DNA of 64,000 bases, from NCBI RefSeq assembly GCF_964275005.1, contig NC_092700.1, positions 17,827,649 to 17,891,648 on the forward strand, written 5' to 3'. Under the pieces are notes generated by a model. It searched no databases. It had not been told where the DNA came from and was given only the letters and a program-made list of their open reading frames with translations. Numbering within the stretch: position 1 is the stretch's first letter; every line of letters begins with the position of its first letter. Below, piece after piece: positions 42,952-54,293 of this stretch. The DNA is from Diadema setosum (lineage: Eukaryota; Echinodermata; Echinoidea; Diadematoida; Diadematidae). The position numbers and the translations under genes were made by a program.

Positions 42952-44258
42952 TATGCCTCCGCCACGAAGTGGTGCCGGAGGCATTATGTTTTCGGGTTGT
43001 CCGTCCGTCCGTCCGTCCGTCCGTCCTTCCGTCCGTCCATAATGAATTTTGTGGACAAGGTAACTATCAAAACCTGTTGAGGTATCCTAATGAAACTTGG
43101 CAAGTATGTGTATTGGGGGATGAAGTTGTGCCTATCAACTTTTGGGTGCACATGCTCAAGGTCAAAGGTCAAAAGGTCAAGGTCAAATACATAAAATTTC
43201 ACTATTTCCACCATATCTATTGAATGCCTGAAGATATTTTCTTGAAACTTAGTGTATACATGTATTACCCAATTAAGATTCTCTGGTGAAAGTTTGCGTC
43301 ATGAGGTCAAAGGTCAAAGGTCAAAAGGTCAGGGTCAAATACATGAAATTTCACTATTTTCGCCATATCTATTGAATGCCTGAAGATATTTTCTTGAAAC
43401 TTAGTGTATACATGTATTACCCAATTAAGATTCTCTGGTGAAAGTTTGGGTCATGAGGTCAAAGGTCAAAGGTCAAAAGGTCAAGTAAAAATATCAAAAC
43501 TTCTTTTTTTTTCTCCGTGCCTTGGAAAATTGTTCAAGGTATCTTCATGGAACATAGTATATACATGTACTGACTGGAAGTGATTATCTAGAGAATGTAG
43601 GGTTCATGGGGTCAAAGGTCAGGGGTCAAAGGTCAAGTGCAACACTTCAACATTTTACTATTTCCCTCATATTTATGCAATGCCAGCAGGGTTATTATTT
43701 TTGTACACTTGGTGTATGCATGTGTAAACTAATAGAAATTCTCTGGAAAGTTTTTTTTTTTCTTCTTTTTTTGCCTCAAAGGTCAAAAGGTCAAAGATCA
43801 AGTGAAAGTGCTGAACTAACTTTTTCCTCCATATCTCGAAGTGGCTCAAGTTATCTTGAAACTTAGTACATATTATGCATGTTCTACCTGAAAGTGATTA
43901 TCTTATGAATTTTAGGGTCAAGGGCCAGATGAAAATGGTAACAATTTACTATTCAATTCAGAAATTGCACTTTTTCTCCACACCTGTACCTTGAAAATTA
44001 CTCAATGCCTAAATGTATGAATGGGTCAAAGTCAAGTTAAAGTCCTTAAATCCCTAGATACATGCTCTCCTATTCATCCAATTAAACCTAGGTCAAGGAA
44101 GGTGAACATTCAACACATTTGTGACAAACTTGTCATTTCAATATTTTGCCAATTTTGTGAAAATGTAATCACACATTGTCCACATGTACTATCTAGACCT
44201 ATTGGGAAAATCATGCATTATGGCGGAGGCATACCAGTCGCCAAAGCGACATTTCTAG
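42952..44258 (+). mobile_element. Helentron-like non-autonomous element (HINE) with AGGTCA-rich minisatellite
   Basis: The 5' end TATGCCTCCGCC is mirrored by GGCGGAGGCATA at 44,222-44,233, close to but not at the 3' end. A hairpin GTCGCCAAAGCGAC (44,238-44,251) follows and the copy stops at CTAG (44,255-44,258) between T residues. Asymmetric inverted repeats plus a terminal hairpin are Helentron/HINE features. Inside are a GTCC microsatellite and repeats of about 145 bp with clusters of AGGTCA. No Rep/helicase frame. Confidence 0.75.
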
Positions 44259-44605
44259 TTTTGTTTTGTTTTTTACTTTTCCACCACACCTTTCTTTATA
44301 AAAATGCTTGCGCGCTCAAGATGGTTGAGATCGAACAGAAATAAGAACGATGTGCTGTTATAATGCAGCCTCCATCTTTATCACTGTTGTCTTTTTAAGG
44401 TGGCGTCATTCGCAAAACATCGTAATCGTCTCTTTCCAAATATCAGAATAAGATCATTCCAACCGTGTGTCACTGTCTATAGGCACACAGTAAGAAATAC
44501 GGGTTCAAATTTGAACCCCCAAATTGTCGCTATACAACCACCCAATAGGGTGCAACTTTGCACCCCAACAAGCAATTTGCACCCTTAGAGGTGCAATAAG
44601 CTGGA

Positions 44606-45257
44606 TTATAAAATGGGTTCAAGAATGTAGCCAATTGGAAGCGCTGAAATGAGTCACGTGTGCGTGCATGAATTCCTTAGAAAATGCACGGCCTGACCAG
44701 GGAGGTGGAAGAGTCTCTTCCACCTCCCTGGCCTGACGTACGTCACAATGTTTACACTAGCAGTGCGCACTCAATCAGTTGTTACAAGTGCGTCACGCGC
44801 TACTATACGCGCTGTCAATCCTGTAAACAACTTCTAGTTCGGGCCGCGGGTTGCCACAACAGCCGGCGGCCTTTCTTGTGCATAACACGTGGCGTACGTA
44901 TACTCTACGTACAGTACTTATGTGCGGGATTTCCGAGTGCGACGTGCGTAAATGCTTGGGACGAACATCTTCGGACATCTTGACTTTTGAGCGAGTGCTA
45001 CAATATGTAGCTGACTGGTATTGACCCACAAAGGTACGTGAATAACGCTGTTAGTTTTCGACCCATTTTATAAAACAAATGATGCACAGGATTATTTCGT
45101 GGCGTTAGTGAAGGTGCGCCGCACTCTCGAGTATTGACAACGGTTGCAAACATGCACTCGGCTGCGCCTCGTGCATGTCGCACCATTGTCAATACTCTCG
45201 AGCGCGCCGCACCTTCACTAACACACTCTGAGATATCCTGTGCATCATTTGTATATT
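44606..45257. mobile_element. Element with TTATAAAATGGG start and terminal foldback (copy 2, nested)
   Basis: Matches copy 1 at 41,688-42,490 and lies inside the CACAGTAAGAAA element. Its foldback (45,078-45,252) pairs AAATGATGCACAGGAT with ATCCTGTGCATCATTT. Confidence 0.65.
44697..44731. repeat. Perfect 35-nt palindrome
   Basis: Arms CCAGGGAGGTGGAAGAG and exact reverse complement around one T, with GGCCTGAC at both sides. Same design as 1,625-1,665. Confidence 0.85.
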
Positions 45258-45574
45258 TTTAACCTAAAGGGGTGCGAATTTGCACCCTCAGTTTCATGCT
45301 AATCGAGGGTGCAAACATGCGCCATAGACATTAATACACCGTGAATTGAAAATTTGGACCACGAGTACCAAGGTTTTACTCCTAAGATCAAACTTACATG
45401 CTTTCTGATGCATATGTGTGCATCTGTGTAGGTACGAATATAAATATCAAGATATTCAATTTTCTACTTGCATAATAAAAGGTGCAAATGTGCACCCCAG
45501 GGTGCTGCTATCGGGACAAATAGGGTGCAAATTAGAACCTTCATTTTTTTTTTTTTTTTTTTTAGTGTGTGTAG

Positions 45575-47552
45575 TGTGTGAAATTAGTGCACATTTGACT
45601 TATTGGCACTGAAAGGGTTAAACAGGGGCATAACATTACAGCTATTTAACAAAGAGTGGCAGACAAAACTCGAATCAATCAAAACTGAGAAAGAAACGCT
45701 TATAATTTTGGATCGATTGAAGCCTATTTAAAACAAGCAAGACGGAAAAAAGTCTTTGAATGTGTGTCAGGCACAGAAATAGGCGCTAAAATGCTTCACT
45801 TCTTTAATCCTTATCAAAAGTATATAATGCACCCTGATTACTTATGCTGACATCTCTTTCCCTTTATTAACATTATGCATATATACCAGTATGCTGTACT
45901 GATTATGTAGAAATGGAGAAAAGTTATTGAACTTGAACTTTACGTTCCATATAAAATGATGCGGAGGAAACGCATCAACAGTTATCGTAATGTCGCCGTA
46001 GGATTGAACCCAAGTGATCAAAAATAGTTTCCCTTACGCTGCAAGGTCTGAAAATATATGTAACATAAGCACAGTCTCCCTTACTGCTAATATATACTGA
46101 AGCTACTGAAAATCGTCAGAAGTCGAACATTTTCTTGCACACATCCTATATACCTCAAGACTGAATGCAATATTACAATGCCGAATTTGACGACAATTAA
46201 CAAAGCGCACCAAAGATTCCAGCTCCTTTTCCACCTACTTGTCTGCTATTTGCAGAGCTTGGAATCTTGTAATCAAAGCAGTCCACCGAATCAGTTGATC
46301 TGGCATGGTTGTAAATTGTACTACAAATTGTAAAATTTCAGTTGTTGATTTTGTTGTTCGTGGAAACCAGAGAGACTGTGTAGGAGTGCCTATAATGAGG
46401 CAAAACTAATGCGTATGCCTACTGACTGGACTACAAGCACTGAAATACATCTAGTCGAAGCAGATCCATAACGGATATGAGGCCTTCAGAGAGAGAAAAA
46501 AAATCTTATCAAAATGCATCGAAAGCTTTGTCTGGTTTTCCTCTTAACCCCCATGAAACAACAACAACAACAACAACAATGGCTTATAAAAGAAATATGA
46601 CAACACTCGATATTTCATTCTTCTGACGTATGTATTATCTCGTATTCATAATGACCGGATTCGTGACTATGAAAAGTTCTGCCTATTTATACCAGGTTAT
46701 GAGGACAGTGTCATAGTTTATATAAGGTTACCACTGATTTGAGTAATAAAGATATACAGGCACATAGGATCAAAATTGACATGCAGATATTCATTTGGAG
46801 TTTTGAAAGTCATCGAATGCATTTGGGGATCTCATGTCTACTCAAGGAATAGAATGATCAGTCTGGTTAAGCTAGTTTGATTCTCTTTTGGTGTAAATTT
46901 TTTCGTACTTATTATGGACTAGATTTGTAACTGTGTAAGGTTGTACCTGTCGTGCCAGAAACTGGTAAAGCGCTTTATTTCCCACCCTTCATTTGTTATT
47001 AAAGAAATCGAAATGTGTGATACATCATGATATTCTGGATTCATTGAAGACTAGGGATTCCCTTGAGGAAGTTGAGATGACCATGTACCTCTTTTACATT
47101 ATTTGCAAATAGACGCGTGCAAATATGGGTAGCCATGCAGTACTACTTTTGTGCGAGCATTTTTTTTTTATTCTTGCTCAGCCTGTATTTGTTACTTGCT
47201 TTGTGAATATTGACCCATTACGCCCTCCCTCAATACACTCACCTTTTGACTCTGGCAGGCCATAAAACCAACCCGGCTCTTTCTCTCACTATTTACAAGC
47301 GATTTGTTAGTGATAGTTATTCATAATTACGAAATGTCGAATATATGATAGGGTATCACGGTGCGATACGTTCAGTTATTAGGAATATATATGTGCTGTC
47401 ATTCATCAGATATCTTAAGCAAATCTATCCATGACGAATTGTCCATCATGCATTACACCAGTTCGTATTCACTCAAGTTTCATCACACAGTCAATGGCAG
47501 TGTCAAAACAGTTGGATAATATAAAAGTCATATGTGTAATGCCAATTTCTAT
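45575..47552. other. Upstream flank of GPCR-A2, no recognised gene
   Basis: Matches 24,590-26,950 of unit 1 except for insertions. About 46,640-46,950 is unit-2-specific and unclassified. Confidence 0.45.
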
Positions 47553-47965
47553 TAAATTTCAATGCAATTCAAATTATTCTATTTCCATACAAAGTAATAC
47601 AAGGTAATATACATAACGCTTTCTTGAATAAGGAATTTCAAATCACATAAATTTCAATAGTATATAATGCAATCATAGTAATTTTGTCTTTATATTTCGA
47701 TAAATGAACTAAGTAAGTGATTAAAATCATATTGTACATTATTTTGTATAACTGTATATGGAAAAACAGAAACCCACAAGAAAATCAAAGCTTGTAAATT
47801 CTGTGAATTACTAGTTGAAGATAAGGGCATCTCAAGATCAGCCAAGGACTCCATGTATGAAAATCTTAACATCATGACGTCAGAGAAAGGAAAGAGAAGA
47901 ATGATTATAACAAGGACAAGGACGAAAACAATGACATACAGCATATGTCAAGGAAATACAGCATA
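47553..47965 (-). mobile_element. 5'-truncated LINE 3' end (minus strand), unit 2 only
   Basis: On the minus strand it ends GAATTGCATTGAAATTTAAT, a tail of degenerate ATTGA repeats, after an AT-rich untranslated-like stretch. Unit 1 continues directly from GTGTAATGCCAA to the acceptor region. Limits approximate. Confidence 0.4.
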
Positions 47966-48082
47966 TTAGACACTCGTATTTGATATGGTATTTGTAATGA
48001 TGTCCTTTTCCACGATGTGTTGAGTGCTATTGTATCATCTCAGTTTGCAGATAAAGCCGGCGCCTGGGAACATCATCTCCCG

Positions 48083-49377
48083 ATGGGGTCAGAGGGAATT
48101 TCAGTTGCAACAAGCACGTTGTCGATGCCAACGGGCCCCCAGTTGTTCGAGTTCAACAACTACACCCAGCGAATCATCATCGCGGTCGTTGTTGGTGTGG
48201 TATTCCTTCTCGGCACCTCGGGCAACGGTCTCGTCATCCTCGCCGTCCTGCTCTCGCAGACCTGTTCACATGCCTCTGCTTGCCTTTCAACATAGTGGCC
48301 TTGCTGAGCCGCGACGGATGGCCACTTCCCGACTGGATATGCGCCGCAGCTTCGGCCGTGACTCTTACGTGCCTCGGCGCTAGCGTTATGACCCTGGCGT
48401 TAATTGCCTACAATCGATGGTATCTTCACACGCAACCAGCGGCAAAGTTCCAGAAACTGTACACAAAGGGCAAGATACTTGTTATGGTGATCGCTGCATG
48501 GATGTACCCCTTTCTGCTCGTCATAGTGCCGCATTTTGCTGGGCTCGGAAAGCTTGGTTACTCCAATGATTATAAAACATGCACGCAGGATACATCCTTG
48601 CCTACGTCAGAGTTCTACAGCCTGCTAGCAGGTGTTATGGCCATCATACCCGTATTCCTGGCCGTGGTGATCATCTACGTAAGAATCTACCGCTTCGTCA
48701 CAAAGCAAATGAAACACATGTCTACGTTGAGGGAGACTGGTCCCGCGAGTTCGGGGACGCGGTCCGTTATTGCTGTGGAAATGAATTCCTCAGAAGTTAC
48801 TTCAGACGATGCAAGTACGACGACGACAACCAAAACGCCCTCAAGTAAAAGTCTCGCCATATTGAATAGCGATCTCGACTCTTCTCAACTCAGCCTTCCT
48901 CCACCACCAGATGAAACTCTGAGCGAGGCAGCTGTGGAACCGAGGCCAGATGATACCAACGCTCCTGATCAAAGCTCAAGGAGAAGTACTGAAGGGAATT
49001 CTAACCCTTCAAACTCCGAAGCAGCAGAGCAGACGCCGCCACCCAAACAGGATAAGCGATCGTCAGTAGGAAATCCGAAGGCGTCAAGCAAACCAGCATC
49101 CTCTAAACTAGATCGTCACCATGTCCGTGTAACCAAGAGACTTGCAGTCGTTGTAGTTGCCTTCTTCATCTGCCTATTGCCTTTCGGGGTTAGCGTCGCT
49201 GTTCCGCCGAGCGACCCAGGAATTCCCTGGACAGGTCTGCTTGTTTCGTTTAACAGCTGCATCAACCCCATGATATACGCAAGGACCATGCCCAATTTTC
49301 GAAAAGTGATGGGGTACATCGTTCGCTGCTCCTGTAGGAATATTCCTCAACCTGTAAGCTGCATAAGACGGCATTAG
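48083..49377 (+). pseudogene. Class A GPCR receptor A2, disrupted copy of A1
   Basis: Same start context, upstream acceptor (ends 48,050) and C-terminus as A1. After CTCGCCGTCCTGCTCTC, 49 bp corresponding to 27,247-27,295 of A1 are missing. This removes about 16 residues of intracellular loop 1 and the start of TM2 (KKLQSSTNWFVVNLACA region) and shifts the frame, so the first frame stops soon after (48,295). The rest, from CLPFNIVALL to the end, is otherwise open and close to A1, with NRW, CLLPF and NPMIY kept. The break is therefore recent or an assembly error. As written no seven-helix receptor can be made. A later ATG (48,280) could only give a receptor lacking TM1 and most of TM2. Confidence 0.85.
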
Positions 49378-49787
49378 AATCGAACTTTAGTGTTAGACAC
49401 GTTAGAAACGTTCGCTGTTCATGAAAGAGTGCAAGACGTCGTCTGCGATATGATTATTTCTGACATTTTTTAGAGTCTTCTCGTGCGACTTTGATAAATC
49501 TAGAAATGCCTATCGTACGCTTACATAATACTTGTCACACTCACATCGATTCAGAAGAGAACTTATTTGATGCTAGAGTATTACATCAAGGTGATATCAA
49601 CAAAAACGTATAAATATTGCTTTACAATACATCTTTGGTGCATGCAGTTTGTTTTGGTGTTATGTACGTGGTATTTACATGTACGTATGTATAATAAGAT
49701 CAGAGAATCTGGAACATGGTAAACATTTTACCATCATACATCGTGTATATTTCAAATATATGACAGGCTGTAGTTTACATTTAAACC

Positions 49788-49793
49788 AATAAA
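49788..49793 (+). promoter_or_regulatory. Candidate polyadenylation signal after GPCR-A2
   Basis: AATAAA in the same sequence context as 28,800-28,805. Confidence 0.45.
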
Positions 49794-50116
49794 GCCTCAG
49801 TTTTTAAAGTGATATCAATGCATTTACGTCGTCAGAAAGCTTCTACCTGAAATAAATTTCTCTCAGTTGTAAATAGAAAACCAACCAATTGCACGAGACC
49901 ATTATGAGGGCTTTTTATGATTAAGTTCACTAATAACAGAACAGTACTTTCTAGGTGTCTAGACTGGATGTTTTTCACTCCCTTTTAATTCTGCTGTAGG
50001 AAAAGTGAATGATTCATGTTGTGACATATTCCTAACATATATACATTAAATGCAGTGCCGTATATCTTTTATACGGCTCTAATCATAAGCATGCACGAAT
50101 ACAAATACGTACACCA

Positions 50117-50415
50117 AGTCCACGGGTGCACGTCATGAGACCGACGCCCACGAGCCATACAGCCCAAGAGTCATACAGCCCATGAGTCATGCAGCCCACG
50201 AGTCATACAGCCCATGAGTTCGTCACTAAGCAAATAAGGCCCATGAGTTCGACATTACAACACGGGACTTAATGTGTCGGTCTCGTGGACCTTGTTTGCT
50301 TAATGTGGAACTCATGGGCCGTAGGACTCGTGGACTGTACACCTCGTGGGTTGTATGACTCCTAGGCTGTCGACTCTAGGATATCGGTCTCGTGACGTCT
50401 CGTGGAATAACCCTC
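50117..50415. repeat. Foldback element with 16-bp minisatellite arms (unit 2 copy)
   Basis: Left arm has about five GAGTCATACAGCCCAT-type units, right arm about three degraded ones, the reverse of unit 1. Confidence 0.75.
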
Positions 50416-50605
50416 TTAGATTACCGATATGATTGAACTTTTTCTTTTGTATATGAGTACTGTTATGCAGAGTATATTAAAGAATATCAAATTATAAGTG
50501 AATGTCACCTGACTTGCTTACAATATATACATGAATCACCTATGTCCATGTTTGGCCTTGTTTGGTCTGTTTGTTTGCATGTTATCCAGGGCCTTTATGA
50601 CTCGA

Positions 50606-50690
50606 ATATCCTTTTGTAAAATGTCAAATGTTTAATGAATTGGTTAAATAAACTTGAAACTTGAAACCTGAAACTTGACCGTTGTTAATG
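50606..50690 (+). mobile_element. Short retroposon tail with (CTTGAAA)n
   Basis: AATAAACTTGAAACTTGAAA and further repeats stand where unit 1 has none (about 29,740-29,780). Probably a heavily truncated LINE 3' end. Confidence 0.4.
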
Positions 50691-51572
50691 AGGAAACTTT
50701 AGAGGGAATATCGCAAGAAATACGATGCTGTGGCACAGATTGGCTTCCCGTTAGGACCTCTGCGCATGGACCGTATAAATGACGCTCTCTTAATTCCTAC
50801 ACTTATCCGTCGAGTTCATTGTCACGTAAACAGCAGGGATAGCCAGGGGATTTATTTTTTCAAACTTCCTTGTTTGTCTGATGAGAAAGCTCATAAAAGA
50901 ATCTTTCCAACTCGAGTGATAACATATGAAAATTCGATGGACCTTACTGACAACTGCCAGTTAGCCTGACATTTGGTGATCTATAAGGTAGGTTAGGATT
51001 CATAATGTTACCTAGTTCATATCGAGTTCATATCTGTCTTCGTACAACGTGGATAAGCATGAACAGTGATCAGTGAAGTAGACCTGTACACTTTCTTGGC
51101 TTCGATACTATCTCTTAAAGTCTGTAGAAAATTATTAGGGATAGACTCCTCCATCTATTATTATTGTAGACTTTGGGTTAACGTACATCTTCTTTCAATC
51201 CATTGGATAATGAAACGTAAAATGGCTATGTTCTTTCCTGGTATTTGCTTTCACACAGGAAAGTTAATCAAAATAGTCAGAATCACTAATTATTCCTGCG
51301 ACAGAATAATGTTCTGAGTCTGTTATTTAGTGTTTTATATCATGGTGATGAATTACATCCACCGTTTAAGCATTGAGCTATAAAATGTTGAAAATCAGAA
51401 AATGACATGTAGAACATCTCTATGTACCATGTTCGTAAATTACATACAGGTATGTATGTCTGTCTGTAGACTACTTTGATCGTCTCTCCCGTGAGATAAG
51501 CTAAAATGTGTTGCATACTTTCCCGTCAAGATTTAGGAGAGCTGAACTATTGCGCAGGAAGAGCTCTTCCGC

Positions 51573-51629
51573 CTTGACTTCAATACTTGTAGAAATTCCT
51601 AAGGGATTTCTACAAGTATTGAAGTCAAG
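51573..51629. repeat. De novo inverted duplication upstream of GPCR-B2
   Basis: CTTGACTTCAATACTTGTAG is followed after a short loop by its reverse complement. Unit 1 (30,640-30,660) has only the right-hand copy, so the left arm arose in unit 2. Confidence 0.85.
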
Positions 51630-52373
51630 CGTGACACATTACTCAATCAGGATATTTTGGATTTTACTGGATTTGTGTGAAGGTAATACAGCACTGCTGT
51701 AGCGAGGAATATTCTGTCATGCCGTTAGAGCTAAAGGGACGTTGTGTTTGACACGCGCTGGCAGATTTGAAAAGTGACTGTTGCCATATCCTGCTCTACG
51801 TCTTTATCTACCAGTTCCGTTTGGGTCTGAATAATCACCACATAGTGGCACGTAACATGTCTCATGTGTGCTTTACATAGGCATATTCCGACACAATTGT
51901 CATGGCGGATTGTGCTAACGACACAGAGTTGCTAAATACATTAAAGGCATATGGAAGAACACGGCAAACACGGAATTCTAACAGTAGACCAATTACCCTT
52001 TCTGTTTTGAATGAATGCTGGCGCTGCAAAAGTTTCACTTTTATTGTTTCATGGAGTGGAGGGGTCGTAAATTGAAATCATTTTTGAATACTATTGCTGG
52101 ACCCAATCATATTAGTCAATATTGATCAAATCTTATATCGCGCAATGGGTAATTGCAGGAGATTACTTGTTGTGCAAATCGTAACAATAATTATTCCAAT
52201 CAGTAGGCAGCGGTAGGCCTATATCTTACAGCAATGCATAGTTCTCAACCCAGTTGGCAACAATTTGTTGCTCTAATAATTTATAGTGCTACGCCCTTTG
52301 GAAATATTTCAATTCAGTTCGATTTAGTTTGATTTTATTTCTGCATTCTTCTACAGATATCATACATGAAAAT

Positions 52374-52903
52374 GATAAATTGTTGCCAACTGGGTTGCCC
52401 AATGAAATTCGTAACGCATCAACTTTAAGATCTTTTCAAATGTCATTATCTGATTATCTATAGATAGAGCATTAAAAGGACTCAATGGAGTACCACATGT
52501 AGCAGCCATTTCTTTCTTCTTCTTTTTTTTTGGGGGGGGGGGGAGGGGGAGGGGGTATATGAGTCTTGCCTTTTCTTTTCTAAGTTTGTTCTCCTCCTCT
52601 TATTTTCTTTTTCTTGCTCTGCTTTACTCTGCCTATCTCTGATTATTGTTGACTCTCACTGTACCAGTTCGATTATGATTCTCATTATTTTTTTCTTATG
52701 TTTTGTATATACAGTGTATTATTCTTGTATTGTATTGTAAATTCGGGACCCTGTAGAAGAACAGACATATTTTGAAAATATGACTGAACAGGCAATCCCC
52801 CGTTTCTTCTGTACATATTATGCAATGCATATGCAACTTGTAATGTGTGTATTTTTTATATGAAGATGGAAATAAAAATAAACAACAACAAACAAACAAA
52901 CAC
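52374..52903 (+). mobile_element. 5'-truncated CR1/L2-like LINE, unit 2 only
   Basis: The start reads LPTGLPNEIRNASTLRSF up to a stop at about 52,463, the usual C-terminus of CR1/L2-type reverse transcriptase proteins. A 3' UTR follows with a T9G12 block and a CAAA-type tail. Unit 1 lacks it between CTACGG and CACGTGTATC (31,376-31,399). Confidence 0.7.
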
Positions 52904-53021
52904 GTGTATCTGACGACAACAACAAAAATATTTCATTTAATTTTTATAATCATTTTCCGTCCTAACTCTGATTTGTGTTAATTTTCCCAGCTTCGCAAAT
53001 ATAGAACGGTCAGAAAGAAAG

Positions 53022-54293
53022 ATGGCGGCAAATGAAACCGAAGGTAGCAACGGGCTCTTCGTCTTTGATGACTACAACCAACGAATCGTCATGGCTGTCT
53101 GCATGCTTGCCGTCGCCGTTACCGGCACCGTGGGCAACAGCCTCGTCATCCTCGCCGTCGCATTCTCAAGGAAACTCCAGTCGGCGACGAACTGTTTCGT
53201 GCTCAACCTGGCCTTCGCTGATCTCATCACGTGCCTCTTTCTCCCGTTCGGCATCGTGGCCCTTCTCAGCAAGGGTGGATGGCCACTCCCCGGATGGATA
53301 TGCGCGGTTGCTGCTGCGATGGGCCTCATCTGCTTGGGCGCGAGCGTCATGACCCTGGCACTTATAGCGTACAACAGGTGGTATCTTCTCACAAAGCTTA
53401 AAAGCGACTTCCAGAGAGTCTATACCAAGAGGAATATCATCCTTATGATCATCATGGCCTGGCTGTATCCCTTCATCCTGGTAGTCGTGCCACACTTTGC
53501 TGGTCTGGGAAAGCTTGGCTACTCCAAGGAGTACAAGATGTGCACTCAAGATACTTCTCTTCCCACCTCCGAACTCTACAGCCTCTTTGCGGGGGCGTTT
53601 GCTATCATACCCGTGTTCACAGCCATCGTCATCATCTACATTCGCATATTCAGATTCGTTACTCAGCAGAGCAAGAAGATGTCCGCAGTGATGACGGCAA
53701 CACCGGCATGCTCTAGCAGACCTGTCCATGTGACAATCGAGACGAGCTCGTCAAGCGGAACTCCACTCACAGAGGTTACGTCGACAGGTGACTCGAGTAC
53801 AGAAAGCAAGTCACACTCCGATCAAGCGGAGGCTGACACAGATATCCAACACCATCAAGTTACAACGTGCTCAACGACTGAGGGCGCTTCAAATGAGTCA
53901 AAGACATCAGTCAATGATATAAGTGGTACAGGAAGAACAACATCCCAGAGAATTCCTGAATCAAAAGGAGGTAAAACCAACACCAAGCAACAAAGGTCAG
54001 TGACAAAGTCTCCTAGACAACTAAATAGGTATCACGTGACAGTCACCAAGAGGTTGTCTGTCATAGTTCTGGCGTTCTTCGTCTGTATCCTACCCTTCGG
54101 CATCAGTGTCTGTATCCCTCCGAGTGATCCCGGCATCCCTTGGACCGGGCTCCTGTTGACAGTCAACAGCTGCGTGAATCCCCTCATCTACGCACGAACC
54201 ATGCCCGTGTTCAGGGACGTTATGGCCTGCCTCCTCCGCTGTCGGTTCAGGCAGATTCCGGAGCCAGTCGGGTTCATAAGACGTAGGATTTAA
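53022..54293 (+). CDS. Class A GPCR, receptor B2 (423 aa)
   Basis: Full-length duplicate of B1 with the same length, start (AAGATGG), upstream acceptor (TTTTCCCAG, ends 52,990) and stop. By eye roughly two dozen of 423 residues differ, several of them in TM1-TM3 (for example AVTAAIGF versus AVAAAMGL), and a few in the Ser/Thr-rich intracellular loop. NET glycosylation site at residue 4, NRW, CILPF in TM6 instead of CLLPF, and NPLIY in TM7 are present. ECL2 and ECL3 are unchanged. The frame is intact throughout, so the receptor is presumably functional. A LINE has inserted upstream, between unit-shared flank and the acceptor. Ligand unknown. Confidence 0.93.
   Translation: MAANETEGSNGLFVFDDYNQRIVMAVCMLAVAVTGTVGNSLVILAVAFSRKLQSATNCFVLNLAFADLITCLFLPFGIVALLSKGGWPLPGWICAVAAAMGLICLGASVMTLALIAYNRWYLLTKLKSDFQRVYTKRNIILMIIMAWLYPFILVVVPHFAGLGKLGYSKEYKMCTQDTSLPTSELYSLFAGAFAIIPVFTAIVIIYIRIFRFVTQQSKKMSAVMTATPACSSRPVHVTIETSSSSGTPLTEVTSTGDSSTESKSHSDQAEADTDIQHHQVTTCSTTEGASNESKTSVNDISGTGRTTSQRIPESKGGKTNTKQQRSVTKSPRQLNRYHVTVTKRLSVIVLAFFVCILPFGISVCIPPSDPGIPWTGLLLTVNSCVNPLIYARTMPVFRDVMACLLRCRFRQIPEPVGFIRRRI

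Larger units (their letters stand above)
44486..45570. mobile_element. DNA element with CACAGTAAGAAA-like ends and GGGTGCAAATTTGCACC words
   Basis: Left end CACAGTAAGAAATACGGG and right end T-run followed by AGTGTG are imperfectly inverted. Motifs of the type TTGCACCC and GGGTGCAAA recur at both sides. Absent from unit 1. Hosts the nested element at 44,606-45,257. Superfamily not decided. Confidence 0.55.

Noticed and set aside
53166-53729. 187-codon minus-strand frame
   Set aside because: Antisense shadow of GPCR-B2; GC-rich receptor codons leave the opposite frame open by chance.
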